Assembly: GCA_023398955.1 (NCBI GenBank)
Contig: JAEWRL010000176.1
Span: 8,859-72,858 of the forward strand
Source: Pseudomonadota bacterium
Lineage (GTDB): Bacteria; Myxococcota_A; Polyangia; Polyangiales; Polyangiaceae
DNA: 64,000 bases
Direction of reading: 5' to 3'
Under the pieces are notes generated by a model. The model was not told the origin of the DNA. It searched no databases and saw only the letters and a list, made by a program, of their open reading frames with translations. Of the stretch, positions 36,947-45,868 are shown piece after piece. The position numbers and the translations under genes are program-made. Position 1 is the first letter of the stretch; each line of letters starts with the position of its first letter.

Positions 36947-38128
36947 TTAGTCAGCGAGCTGAGCCCAGCGCCGAACCGCCTGCGCGCGCGGAGAATCTGG
37001 ATAGGCGGTGAGATACCGGTGGGCCCCTGAGCGGGCCTGCTCCATGTCACCCGCGCGCGACCAGGACTCTACCTCTCGTGCGAGGGAATCTTGAGCGAGC
37101 GAGCCCGCGGGCGCCAGTCGGCGTGCGCGTGCGAAGGCTTGGGCCGCCTCCCGAGGACGTCCCAGCTGGTCGAGCAGCACCCGCCCCAGAGTGAACGCAG
37201 CCAGCGGAGCGCGTGGATCTCCAGAATGCTCGTTGACGAGCTGACGCAGAGGGCCAACCGCTCCAGCGGCATGACCGCTCAGGCGCGCGACATCAGCTGT
37301 GAGCAACAAGTCGTCCGGGGTGTTGCGCACCGTTGTGTACTTCGCCTGCTCGAGGTGCACATAGGCTGCTTCGTAGTCGCCACTGCGGGCAAGCTCCCGC
37401 CAATCGGGGTTCCGGCGAACCTGCCGTTGGGGCGCAGCCCCACGTCGTGCGTCGTCCAGCTCGGGCGGGTCGGGATCTGGCGCGCCGATTGGGCCAGGGG
37501 CGTCTTCTTCGCCTGCGCTTGGCTCGGACCGAGCGCGAGCGACAACCGCCCTCTCGCCAGCGCGCAGCACCCGCTCCGTTTCGGTGCCGGTGACGCTCAC
37601 ATGCCCCTTCTCGACGATCACGGTCACGTGATCTGGAGCAAGGCTCACCTCGAAGACGGTGCCCAAGACCGTCACCGCCACGTCTCCGGCCAGCACTCGG
37701 AAGAGCCGCTGCTTCTGCGGAGCGACTGAAAAGCGGGCCGAACCGTTCAGAAGGCGCAACTCGACGAGCTGCGGTCCCAGCTCGACGGGTTTCACCTCGG
37801 CAGTCTTGTCCTTGGCAGGCGTGACCGTCGAGCCGTCCTCGAGTCGGAGGAGGAGCTTGGCTTCGCTCGGCGCAACACCAGCTGGCGCCTGCGCCCGCAC
37901 CGTTGCCGCCTCATCGCTCAAGAAGCCCCAATCTCCCCCAGCAAAGAGGCGTCCCACGACGAAAAGGCAAAGAAGCGCCGAAACGGCCGCTGCCGTTACC
38001 TTGGTGTGCCGGCGGCGGCGCTGCGCGCGTTGGACGGCGTGCCAAACCACGCGCTCACGTTCGGGGGACCACCGCGCATCGACGTGCGCGCGGGCAGCAG
38101 CCATATGTGCCGAGAAATCACGAGACAT
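36947..38128 (-). CDS. FecR-domain membrane protein with C-terminal TPR-like repeats
   Basis: 393 residues from the ATG at 38128, preceded by GAGGAGG; the longer frame to 38236 is not supported. A cytoplasmic N-terminus (SRDFSAHMAAARAHVDARWSPERER) precedes a membrane helix (VTAAAVSALLCLFVVGRLF). Then comes a FecR domain (about 105-215: GSARFSVAPQKQRLFRVLAGDVAVTVLGTVFEV, KGHVSVTG, LRAGERAVV). The C-terminal half has TPR-like helices (GDYEAAYVHLEQAKY, APLAAFTLGRVLLDQ, GDMEQARSGAHRYLTAYPDSP). It overlaps the upstream ECF sigma gene by 11 bp and is probably its membrane regulator, sensing an envelope signal through the FecR/TPR part. Confidence 0.85.
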   Translation of the reverse strand: MSRDFSAHMAAARAHVDARWSPERERVVWHAVQRAQRRRRHTKVTAAAVSALLCLFVVGRLFAGGDWGFLSDEAATVRAQAPAGVAPSEAKLLLRLEDGSTVTPAKDKTAEVKPVELGPQLVELRLLNGSARFSVAPQKQRLFRVLAGDVAVTVLGTVFEVSLAPDHVTVIVEKGHVSVTGTETERVLRAGERAVVARARSEPSAGEEDAPGPIGAPDPDPPELDDARRGAAPQRQVRRNPDWRELARSGDYEAAYVHLEQAKYTTVRNTPDDLLLTADVARLSGHAAGAVGPLRQLVNEHSGDPRAPLAAFTLGRVLLDQLGRPREAAQAFARARRLAPAGSLAQDSLAREVESWSRAGDMEQARSGAHRYLTAYPDSPRAQAVRRWAQLAD

Positions 38129-38672
38129 CGAGCGCCTCCTCGAGCTGGCGCGCCGCGCTGGCGATACGCCGCTTCGCAGTGGCAAGAGAACAGCCGCAGG
38201 CGAGCGCCACGTCGTCCAGACGAGCCCCCTCGACATGCCTGAGCACCCACGCGATGCGTAGGTCCGGTGCCATCTCGTCCAATTGCTCGTAGACCTGAGC
38301 CAGCAGGGTACGCTGCTCGGGAGTGGCGAGCTCGCTCGCGAGGTCTCTGACGACCGGATGCTCCAGACCGAGGAAGGTGCGCAATCGTCTGAGCCTCAGA
38401 CGGCGCCGAACTACGCGCACTGTGATCTTGGCCAGCCAGCCCTTGATCGCGTTAGGGTCTCGCACCGTCTTGAGGCCCTTCAGTGCATGCAGAAACACCT
38501 CCTGGACGGAGTCGTCAACGCCTTCATGCCGACCAAGCAAGCGAAATGCGACTGCAGCGACGTAGGGCGCGTAGCGCCGGTAGACCCGTTCCGGATCGAG
38601 GCTCGTTGTGTCCAGCACCTCCTCCGGTGGCGGAGTGCTTACGACGCGCAGTACGGAGCGGCCAGGATTCAT
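38118..38672 (-). CDS. ECF-family RNA polymerase sigma factor (FecR-linked)
   Basis: 184 residues from the ATG at 38672, with AGGAG 10 bases upstream; the longer frame to 38744 is unlikely. Region 2 includes RYAPYVAAVAFRLLGRHEGVDDSVQEVFLHALKGL, IKGWLAKITVRVVRRR; region 4 includes MAPDLRIAWVLRHVEGARLDDVALACGCSLATAKRRIASAARQL, a full helix-turn-helix. The FecR-domain protein is encoded immediately downstream with an 11-bp overlap, so the two form a sigma/regulator pair. A GGAAC-N17-TCAA site 56 nt upstream of the start would fit autoregulation. Confidence 0.9.
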   Translation of the reverse strand: MNPGRSVLRVVSTPPPEEVLDTTSLDPERVYRRYAPYVAAVAFRLLGRHEGVDDSVQEVFLHALKGLKTVRDPNAIKGWLAKITVRVVRRRLRLRRLRTFLGLEHPVVRDLASELATPEQRTLLAQVYEQLDEMAPDLRIAWVLRHVEGARLDDVALACGCSLATAKRRIASAARQLEEALDVS

Positions 38673-38982
38673 CACGGTCTTGCTCCTAGTGGAGTCACCA
38701 TTCCCAAATGGCTCAGTTCTCCACAAATTGAGCCGGCTCGCCACCTTGGTTCCACCGTCGAGACATGCCTACGTTGCCACTGCCCCCGCCGGGGTAACGG
38801 ACTGGAACGCAGCCTAGATGTGCTCCCACAGGGGTCAAGGTAGAGCTGAGGAGCAGGGCTCGACCGAGCGAGCCGGGGGCACTGAGCTCCCGCAAAGCAG
38901 CGCATGTTAGAGCTGGCCGTGCGGTAGACCAACACGCGACAGAACGGACCTGCCTCCGCAACAGGAGATTGGACAAGAGGCC
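38673..38982. other. 310-bp intergenic region with candidate ECF promoter
   Basis: It separates the ECF sigma gene from the next minus-strand gene, a putative outer-membrane protein. The only notable element is the GGAAC/TCAA pair at 38728-38753, described separately. No gene is supported here; small overlapping ORFs on both strands have featureless translations. Confidence 0.4.
38728..38753 (-). promoter_or_regulatory. Candidate ECF-type promoter
   Basis: On the minus strand GGAAC (38753-38749) and TCAA (38731-38728) are separated by 17 bp, close to the spacing of ECF promoters such as the E. coli sigma-E type. It lies about 56 nt upstream of the sigma factor ATG. A single match to a short pattern in GC-rich DNA is weak evidence. 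Confidence 0.3.
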
Positions 38983-40113
38983 TCACGGACCCACTCCGAC
39001 GCCGAAAGACGCCCCTACCCAGGCTCCGCGCAGCGCTGGCGCTCCGATACCCGATGATTTTCCGACGGGCAACACGGCATAGCCTGCTTCCGCTCCCCAT
39101 TCGACGACGAGGGCTTCGTTCGTGTGGAGGGTGAGGGAAGCGCTGAGCACCGGCCACCCCCACGGACTGCTCGTCACCGAGGAAGCAGCGGCTCCGTCGA
39201 GTTCGGCCTGGACGACGGTGAGCCCCCAGCGCAGGCCTCCTCCTGCTCTGAGGGTCATCAGGCTCGCCTTGTGGCTATAGCCCACGATGCCTCCCACCGA
39301 TACGGCCGTCAGCCCCAAGGCGCCCAGGTCGGCATCGACTGTCCCGCGCTCGAGCAGGGCATCGAGCGTCCAGGCGACCACGCCATAGCTGTCCTGCCCG
39401 ACGCGGACCCCTCCGCCGTACAGCATGCCCGGAAGCCCTAGGATGCCGCGCCCGGACAACACCCCTAACACGCGGAGACGCGACGAGGTGCGCTGTTGCT
39501 CATGACGGTCCCGGGGTGACATCCGCACCGGTGAAGGTGGCTCGAGGTCGAGAGCCACGGCCGAATCATCGTTGACCGTCTCGAAGTCGAGGCGCGCCGC
39601 CTCGCTGGAAGAGCGGTTATTCGGGGGATGCCGCGGAGCCGCGGAATGTCGAGCGCGGAGCGCCTCCCGCGCGTTCGAGACCAGCTCTGCGCTCGGGACG
39701 AGCCCCTCTGGCTCGACGAGGGGGTGCGGATTGATGTCCAGCTCTGCCCAGCTGGCGAGCAGCAGCTCGGATGCGGCGAGCGCCAGCAGTCGGGCTTGCC
39801 CTTCACCAGTGGGGTCGGCGGGAATCGCCCGCCGCAAGACCTTGCGCGTTATGGCGTCTTCCACGGTGATGATGCTCCGAGTGGGGCCACACTCGATCAT
39901 CACTTCGGTGACGAGCACGCTGCCTTCCTCGGCACGCTTCGATCCAAGCTCCAGGAGGAGGATTCGTTCGACCTCCCCGTCGATGAGGTGCTCGCAGCTG
40001 TGCAGAGACAACCGCAACGGAGGCGCTCCAAGGCAACCGTCGGCCAAGAGGCCGTGCGCGACCAGCGTCCCGATGAAGCAGGCGACGAGACTGGCTTTCC
40101 TCCGCACGAGCAT
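38983..40113 (-). CDS. Exported protein with beta-rich C-terminus, probable envelope protein
   Basis: 376 residues from the ATG at 40113, which begins a signal peptide (MLVRRKASLVACFIGTLVAHGLLADGC; no clear lipobox). The longer frame to 40260 has no such features. Residues about 30-150 form an alpha/beta region (CEHLIDGEVERILLLELGS...) that resembles a small periplasmic domain. The last 150 residues are Gly-rich, with alternating strands (YGGGVRVGQDSYGVVAWTLDALLERG, SVGGIVGYSHKASLMTLRAGGG, VVEWGAEAGYAVLPVG), as in a barrel. No family was recognised. It diverges from the gene at 40210 with a shared 96-bp spacer, probably a common regulatory region. Confidence 0.6.
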   Translation of the reverse strand: MLVRRKASLVACFIGTLVAHGLLADGCLGAPPLRLSLHSCEHLIDGEVERILLLELGSKRAEEGSVLVTEVMIECGPTRSIITVEDAITRKVLRRAIPADPTGEGQARLLALAASELLLASWAELDINPHPLVEPEGLVPSAELVSNAREALRARHSAAPRHPPNNRSSSEAARLDFETVNDDSAVALDLEPPSPVRMSPRDRHEQQRTSSRLRVLGVLSGRGILGLPGMLYGGGVRVGQDSYGVVAWTLDALLERGTVDADLGALGLTAVSVGGIVGYSHKASLMTLRAGGGLRWGLTVVQAELDGAAASSVTSSPWGWPVLSASLTLHTNEALVVEWGAEAGYAVLPVGKSSGIGAPALRGAWVGASFGVGVGP

Positions 40114-40209
40114 CGACGGTAGCACCAAGGCCCGTTCATGCGCAGCCCCAATTGTCGGGTGGAGTTGAGCCGGAACCGTTTGAGAGATACACCAGGCGCA
40201 GAGGTGTCG

Positions 40210-40875
40210 ATGAAAGCTCCCGTGCCCTGTGCCGTATTCCTGGTCCTCGCCGCGATCCACGCTTCCCCAGCTCTCGCGGAGCCGCTGCCGGTGCTTCCGG
40301 ATCCCGAGATCGAACCCGCTCCCGCTTGGTCGGCCGCCATCGACGGCTACGCCGGTTTTGGATTACTGGTGCCCGAGGGCGATCTGGAGTCCCACTCGCT
40401 GCTGGGTGGTTTGACTCGGCTCCGGTACCGGAATGTGACCCTCGGTGGCTTTGCCGAGTACGGCAGCTTCGCCGCAGGGCGCGTCTTTCATGTCGGCGGG
40501 GCCGTGGGTGCATACCTCCCGTTCCGACACTTCGTCGACCTGGAGGGCTCGCTCGGCCTTGGACTTCGACGCTATAGCGACGACGACACCCGCTATGGTG
40601 CCGGCGGCTACGAGTTCTCGGCGCCAGCGTTGTCCCTGAGGATGGGCATTTCCGACCGCGCTGGCGGGGTTCTGGGAGGGCGGATCGGAGCACAGGTGGC
40701 GTTCAGTCAAGACCTGGATACTGCAGAGGTGCCGTGGGAAGTGCCTCCTTCAGACCAGAACCCGGAGGGTACGTCGGGCATCAGGTTCGTCGGCGGTACC
40801 TCGGTGCTCATGCTCGTCGTCGTTGGCTTGGACGTCGCACCTGGCGCCATACCGCCAGAACGCGTCAGGCGCTGA
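40210..40875 (+). CDS. Small exported beta-barrel-like envelope protein
   Basis: 221 residues from the ATG at 40210, preceded by AGAGGTG. The signal peptide is KAPVPCAVFLVLAAIHASPALA. The mature chain is Gly/Tyr/Phe-rich with short alternating strands (IDGYAGFGLLVPEGD, YRNVTLGGFAEYGSFAAG, VHVGG-like, LEGSLGLGLRRY), as in small outer-membrane barrels. No catalytic motif is visible. It runs divergently from the gene ending at 38983 and converges with a lipoprotein gene 16 bp away. The function is unknown. Confidence 0.55.
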   Translation: MKAPVPCAVFLVLAAIHASPALAEPLPVLPDPEIEPAPAWSAAIDGYAGFGLLVPEGDLESHSLLGGLTRLRYRNVTLGGFAEYGSFAAGRVFHVGGAVGAYLPFRHFVDLEGSLGLGLRRYSDDDTRYGAGGYEFSAPALSLRMGISDRAGGVLGGRIGAQVAFSQDLDTAEVPWEVPPSDQNPEGTSGIRFVGGTSVLMLVVVGLDVAPGAIPPERVRR

Positions 40876-40891
40876 TCGGGACTGGGCAGAT

Positions 40892-42001
40892 TCACCGAGC
40901 AGCGGGGCTTGCGCCCGCGCCCTTCAGGGCGAAGCGCCCCTGAATCCGTGTTTCCATACGTAGCTGCTGGCCTGGCCTTTGCGATGATGTCAGCTGGGCT
41001 CTGAGGTCGTGGCTCACCTGGGCACTCTCGGGGAACGGAGCCTTGAGGTCGAGGTCGAGGCGGGCCTCCCCCTGCGATTCGTAGGTGACCAGGTCCAGCA
41101 CTTCGCCAGCGGCGAGCTGAACCCGATTGCTGGCGGCATAGCGCCTCGTCGTCATCTCCAGGGCCGCTTTGCCGTCCTGCACGCTCTGAACACGGACCAT
41201 GCGGTACGTGATGACGTCTGTGCCAGCCTCCTGATCCCTGGACGTGACCATGAAATATCCCCCGGCGCCAATAGGCTCCTGGGGCATGGCGACGAGGATG
41301 AGGGACAGCGCGTTCTTCACCCCGTCCAAGACGTCCATGAGCTCCCGGCCAGCGGCCTCCGACAGCTTTGCTTCGAACCCGTGCGCGCCCCCCGTGGGAG
41401 AAACCAGGAACCCGAGCTTGCTCCCCTCCAGCTTCTTGAGCTCTGACTGGATGCGCTCAGGGAGGGGTACTCCCATCTCTGCAGCGCCTTGGATCCCGAT
41501 GATCTTCGCCGACACGGCGACGTCGGGAACTTGGCTGCCAGCGTCCGACCCAGGCGCTCGTACCGGGGCCGGCGTGGGCTGCAGCTCGAGCGTCAGTTCG
41601 AGTGGGGGCACGCCAGTCGCTCCAGAGCCAAGCCGCAGCCTCAGGGTTGCCGGCCATTTCGCACCATCTCCGGGCTGGCGGGCGAGGGTCTCGCGCGGTG
41701 CGTTCCCCGTCGACCCCACAACGACCTTGACGCTGGCGCCAGCGGGCAGTTCTGCATCCGCTTGTCCGGCAGTCAGCACGCCCGACGCGGGAGGGCCGCC
41801 GCTGGCATCCGAGGAGGGCGGAGCTTCCGCCATGGCCTCGACCGCCTTCGCGAGCGAGGGATCCACGGCGTCAGTCGCCGCCGTCACGCCGGCATCTGTT
41901 GCGGCTGGGAGCCGCTTCTCTGCACGGGTCGTGTCGTCATCGTCACAGGCCCCGAGTAGGAGACCGAGTGCAAGGGCCGAGAGCGCGGTGGAGAGCTTCA
42001 T
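40892..42001 (-). CDS. Putative lipoprotein with acidic start of the mature chain
   Basis: 369 residues. The signal (STALSALALGLLLGAC) ends in a good lipobox. The mature protein starts CDDDDTTR; Asp at +2 is the E. coli inner-membrane retention signal, though Myxococcota rules may differ. A Ser/Ala-rich linker follows, then two similar beta-rich stretches (LRLRLGSGATGVPPLELTLELQ; GFLVSPTGGAHGFEAKLSEAAGRELMDVLDG...; MVTSRDQEAGTDVITYRMVRVQ). The layout is reminiscent of DUF6263-type proteins, but I cannot confirm the family. The PBP1A gene ends 121 bp upstream on the same strand, so envelope-linked co-expression is possible. Confidence 0.6.
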   Translation of the reverse strand: MKLSTALSALALGLLLGACDDDDTTRAEKRLPAATDAGVTAATDAVDPSLAKAVEAMAEAPPSSDASGGPPASGVLTAGQADAELPAGASVKVVVGSTGNAPRETLARQPGDGAKWPATLRLRLGSGATGVPPLELTLELQPTPAPVRAPGSDAGSQVPDVAVSAKIIGIQGAAEMGVPLPERIQSELKKLEGSKLGFLVSPTGGAHGFEAKLSEAAGRELMDVLDGVKNALSLILVAMPQEPIGAGGYFMVTSRDQEAGTDVITYRMVRVQSVQDGKAALEMTTRRYAASNRVQLAAGEVLDLVTYESQGEARLDLDLKAPFPESAQVSHDLRAQLTSSQRPGQQLRMETRIQGRFALKGAGASPAAR

Positions 42002-42122
42002 GGCTGGACTCGAAGCAAATCAGATTCGACGAGGATCGCCAAGCACCGTTTGACGTGTCCTCTGCGTCTTCCACAAAGCGGGGCGTGCGCCGGACGGACA
42101 ACCGCGCGATCGAGTATCGTCC

Positions 42123-44681
42123 TTAGAAGGGCGGCGGAGAATGTGAGGTAGACTGACCATCCGGTGCTCGGTTGGCGCCTGCCGCCGCGCCGGGACCCGC
42201 GGGCGGCTGTGGAGCCGAGCGGGCTGCGCTGCCCGGATCGCGGGGAGTCTCACCGGTTGCATCGAGTGGAAGAGGTGCGTCGTCCGGTGGCACGTCGGGG
42301 CTCTGAGGGGCAAAGTCGGTAGGCTTCGTTCCGGGAAGGAATTCCTCTTCCACTGCGTCCTCCTGGCCAGGGAGCGCCAGGAACCCGGTATTTGGGTCGA
42401 TGCGCTCCGGGATGACCGACGGGGGCCGGGGAAAGCGCGTCGGCGGTCTTCCTTCGTGCGCTGCCCGCATGTAGTTGACCCACGCGGGCAAGGCGGTCAC
42501 CGCGCCGGACTCACCCGATCCGAGCGGCAGGGCATCGTCGTAACCGACCCAAACGGCAGTCACGAGGTCCGTAGTGTAGCCGGCGAACCACGCATCTTTT
42601 GCCTTGTTAGTGGTGCCCGTCTTCCCTGCTGCCGGGCGCTTCAACGCTAGTGCACGGCGTCCCGTCCCTTGCTCGACGACGCTCGTCAAGAGGCTCGAGA
42701 CGAGATACGCGACGTCTTCGTCCATTACCCGCCGGGGCGGTGGACGGGGTGGCAGTGGCACGGCGCTCCCGTCCGCGGTGGCAATGCTCTTGACGATGAT
42801 CGGCGGAGCAGAGATACCGCCTGCTGCAAAGGTGGTGTAGGCGTTGGCCAGCTCGAGGGGGCTGACTTCATAGGCACCCAGCGCCAAGGAAGGGGTAGCC
42901 CCAAGCTGAGATTCTATGCCCGTCGCGTGAGCCCACTGCACGACCTGTTCCGAGCCCGCGAGCTCGAGCACCTGCTCGGCGACCGGGTTGAGGCTGCGCG
43001 CGAGGGCCGTCCGCAGCAGGACTGGCGCCTCCGGATTCCCTGCCTTGTCGACGACAGTGAAGGCGGTCGCAGGGGTGACACGGCGTGACGCCAGGGCATA
43101 ACCGTAGACGAAGGGCTTGAACGCGGACCCCGGCTGCCGCTTTGCGTTCGTCGCCCGGTCGAGTCCGCCGGCTATCGCCTCGTAGCTCCCAACGAGCGCG
43201 ACCACCTCGCGGGTGCGGACGTCGATGGACACGAGCGCGGACTGGGGACCAAGCTCCAAGCGCAGGGAGGGCATCTCGGCATCCGCTGGATCGTCGAGCA
43301 GGGCGACTCGGAGCACTGCGCCGACCTTCGTGAAACGTGAGGGGGGCAAGCGTTGCGGGTTGTAACGCTCCTCGTGCCCGAGGAAGACACGCCCGGTTAC
43401 TGCTCCCACCTGGACGTCGAAGGTGCGGGCGGAATCGTCCAGGCTGACCACTCGCCCCACGTAGATCCCAAACCTCCGTGGTCGTCCCTCGAACGGCTTA
43501 CCCCAAAGGCGTCGTGCCTCGAGTGTGTACGGTGGTGCGAGCTTGTGCCGCTTCGCGTATTCGTCGAGGTTCGCTCGCACGGCTGCGCGTGCTGCTGCTT
43601 GAAGGGGTGTGCGTAAGGATGTGAGGATCGTGAAACCGCCCTGCAGTGCTTTGGCTCCGGCGGTGCGAGCCAACACGGCTCTGGAAAGCGATACGATCTC
43701 GGGTGCGAGGTCCGACTCCACCTCCGCTGCGGGAGCGACACGCAGAGGCTGCGCAGTGGCTTGATCGTACAGCGGCTTGGTAATGAAGCCCTTGGAGAGC
43801 ATCTGGTGCAGCACGAAACGACGCCGATCCAGCGCCTTATCCTTGGCGCGTCGCGGGGAGAACCGCTCCGGGGCGGCCACGATTCCGGCAAGGGTCGCAG
43901 CCTCTGCCAGGTCGAGCTCGCTGGCATGCTTTCCGAAATAGAAGGACGCGGCCTCTTCGATCCCGTAGCGTCCGTGACCGAGGTAGATCTGGTTCAGGTA
44001 GAGCCCGAAAATCTCGTCTTTGCTCAGGTGCTGCTCCAAGCGTCGCGCCAAGATGGTCTCCCGAGCCTTTCGGGAGTAGCTCCGAGTGGAGTCGAGCAGC
44101 AGGTTCTTGACGACCTGCTGCGTGATCGTGCTTCCTCCCTGGACGGTGTGGCCCGCCTTGAGGTTACGCACCAGCGCTCGCAGCATCCCGAGATAGTCGA
44201 GGCCTTCGTGTTCGTAGAAGCTCGCGTCCTCGGCAGCCAAAAACGCGAGCTTGGCGTGGGACGGAATCGCATCGACGTTCACCACGGTGCGCCGCTCCAC
44301 GAAGACGTTACCGAGGAGGGTGCCATCGCTCGCTAGGATGCGGGTTACTTGCGGCGGCTGGTACCCGGCGCGAAGCTGCTGCACGCTCGGTAGGTCTGCC
44401 TCGAGCCGTCGGATGGTGACAACGATGGCGGTGGCGCCGACGAGTCCGGCCACCCCGGCGAGGAGCAGGCTCCACTTCAATACCCGACGCAAGCGAGGCC
44501 AGAGCGGCTTCTCGAGACCGCCTCGAGGCCTTCGTGTCTCATCATCAGCCGCTGCTTCCGCCAGCGCAGCGGCTATTCCACTATGCTGTGATCGCGAGGC
44601 CCGTCCGCTCTGCGCACTGGAGCTGCGAGGAGGTACGCTTTCCTCGGCGCTCTTTGGATCTCGCCCTTGCTCCGGACTCAT
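42123..44681 (-). CDS. Class A penicillin-binding protein (PBP1A family)
   Basis: 852 residues, bifunctional peptidoglycan synthase in the inner membrane. After a cytoplasmic N-terminus a membrane helix follows (VLKWSLLLAGVAGLVGATAIVVTI, about 70-93). The GT51 transglycosylase domain (about 130-300) has EDASFYEHEGLD, GGSTITQQVVKN, RKARETILARRLE and LYLNQIYLGHGRYGIEEAA. The transpeptidase domain (about 450-720) has the SxxK motif SAFKPF, SxN in ARSLNP and KTGTTN. The C-terminal 130 residues are Pro/Asp-rich and probably disordered. A Ser/Thr kinase gene lies only 19 bp upstream on the same strand. Confidence 0.95.
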   Translation of the reverse strand: MSPEQGRDPKSAEESVPPRSSSAQSGRASRSQHSGIAAALAEAAADDETRRPRGGLEKPLWPRLRRVLKWSLLLAGVAGLVGATAIVVTIRRLEADLPSVQQLRAGYQPPQVTRILASDGTLLGNVFVERRTVVNVDAIPSHAKLAFLAAEDASFYEHEGLDYLGMLRALVRNLKAGHTVQGGSTITQQVVKNLLLDSTRSYSRKARETILARRLEQHLSKDEIFGLYLNQIYLGHGRYGIEEAASFYFGKHASELDLAEAATLAGIVAAPERFSPRRAKDKALDRRRFVLHQMLSKGFITKPLYDQATAQPLRVAPAAEVESDLAPEIVSLSRAVLARTAGAKALQGGFTILTSLRTPLQAAARAAVRANLDEYAKRHKLAPPYTLEARRLWGKPFEGRPRRFGIYVGRVVSLDDSARTFDVQVGAVTGRVFLGHEERYNPQRLPPSRFTKVGAVLRVALLDDPADAEMPSLRLELGPQSALVSIDVRTREVVALVGSYEAIAGGLDRATNAKRQPGSAFKPFVYGYALASRRVTPATAFTVVDKAGNPEAPVLLRTALARSLNPVAEQVLELAGSEQVVQWAHATGIESQLGATPSLALGAYEVSPLELANAYTTFAAGGISAPPIIVKSIATADGSAVPLPPRPPPRRVMDEDVAYLVSSLLTSVVEQGTGRRALALKRPAAGKTGTTNKAKDAWFAGYTTDLVTAVWVGYDDALPLGSGESGAVTALPAWVNYMRAAHEGRPPTRFPRPPSVIPERIDPNTGFLALPGQEDAVEEEFLPGTKPTDFAPQSPDVPPDDAPLPLDATGETPRDPGSAARSAPQPPAGPGAAAGANRAPDGQSTSHSPPPF

Positions 44682-44700
44682 GCGAAGACGGCGCGCCCTT

Positions 44701-45801
44701 TCAGCTGCGTAGCCAATGCATCACCAGGACTGCCAGTAGCACTCCCACCAGCAGGAAGACGAGTGCTACGGCGATCAGTACGGCGGTCCCGGGACCTCGG
44801 TTCCCGGCGAGGTCTGGCGCCAGCTGCGGGGGCTGCACCGCCGCGTGGTGGTCTGCTCGTGGTGGCGCCGGCGTCTCGATGGGAGGAGCGGCACCTTGGC
44901 CCGGAATCCCACTCGCGTGCTGAGCGAGGGCCAAGGGGCGCAGCGCTTCCGCGAAATCCACCGCCCTCTGGAATCTTTGATCGGGATGCTTGGCCAGAGC
45001 ACGGCTCAGAATGGCCTGAAGCTCCGGAGCGAACTCGCGTTCGGAGACGCGTTCTTTGAGCGGGATGGGTGGCTCCATGACGTGCTTCTGGATGTACTCC
45101 ATCGGCGTCTTCGCATCGAATGGCAGCTTTCCCGTCAGTGCCTCATACAGGATGACCGCCAACGAGTAGATGTCACTCCGCGCGTCGAGGGTTCGTCCTT
45201 GCGCCTGCTCGGGCGACATGAACTCCGGCGTGCCGAACACCATCCCCTCCTGGGTCAGAATCAGGGAGCCCGGACGCATCTGGCGCTCGGTCACCTTGGC
45301 GAGGCCGAAGTCGAGCACCTTCGCAAAATCCTTCAGGCCAGCCTGATTACACAGGAAGATGTTCTCTGGCTTGAGGTCCCGATGCACGATGCCCATTTCG
45401 TGCGCCTCCTGGAGCGCTCCACAGACCTGGCTGAGGATGGGAATCGCTCGCTCCGTCGACATGGGTCCCTCGCGGCGCACCGTCTGATTGAGGTTTCGCC
45501 CTTCCAGCAGCTCCATGACGATGTAGAGCGAGTCGTCCTCTTCCAGCTCACCGTACATGAAGACCCGCACGGTGTTTGGGTGCGTGAGCTGGCTCATCGC
45601 GCGCGCTTCACGGCGGAATCGTGAGACCAAGTCCTTGCGCCCCGTCAGTTTGGGGTGGAGGATCTTGATCGCCACCATCCTGTTCATCGCTGGCTGCTCG
45701 GCCTTGTAGACCGAGCCCATGCCGCCGGTTCCTATCTTCTGGATGACGCGAAACTGGCCATCGAGGATCTCCCGGCCGATGAACGGGTCTTTCGGGCGCA
45801 T
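44701..45801 (-). CDS. Membrane-anchored Ser/Thr protein kinase
   Basis: 366 residues from the ATG at 45801; an upstream start at 45870 would overlap the divergent pgeF gene and adds no domain. The kinase domain is complete: glycine loop GTGGMGSVYKAE, VAIKIL Lys, HRDLKPENIFL, DFGLAKV, activation loop with GTPEFMSPEQAQG, and DIYSLAVILYEALTGKLPF. A Pro-rich linker leads to one C-terminal membrane helix (TAVLIAVALVFLLVGVLLAVLVMHW), with only a short external tail, so no PASTA or other sensor domain is present. It is followed after 19 bp by the PBP1A gene, which suggests the kinase regulates that synthase or another envelope target. Confidence 0.95.
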   Translation of the reverse strand: MRPKDPFIGREILDGQFRVIQKIGTGGMGSVYKAEQPAMNRMVAIKILHPKLTGRKDLVSRFRREARAMSQLTHPNTVRVFMYGELEEDDSLYIVMELLEGRNLNQTVRREGPMSTERAIPILSQVCGALQEAHEMGIVHRDLKPENIFLCNQAGLKDFAKVLDFGLAKVTERQMRPGSLILTQEGMVFGTPEFMSPEQAQGRTLDARSDIYSLAVILYEALTGKLPFDAKTPMEYIQKHVMEPPIPLKERVSEREFAPELQAILSRALAKHPDQRFQRAVDFAEALRPLALAQHASGIPGQGAAPPIETPAPPRADHHAAVQPPQLAPDLAGNRGPGTAVLIAVALVFLLVGVLLAVLVMHWLRS

Positions 45802-45868
45802 GGTGGCTGATGGATAGCAAAACTCCACCCACGCTACGAGACCCCGCGCGATATACGAGGAATTCAGC

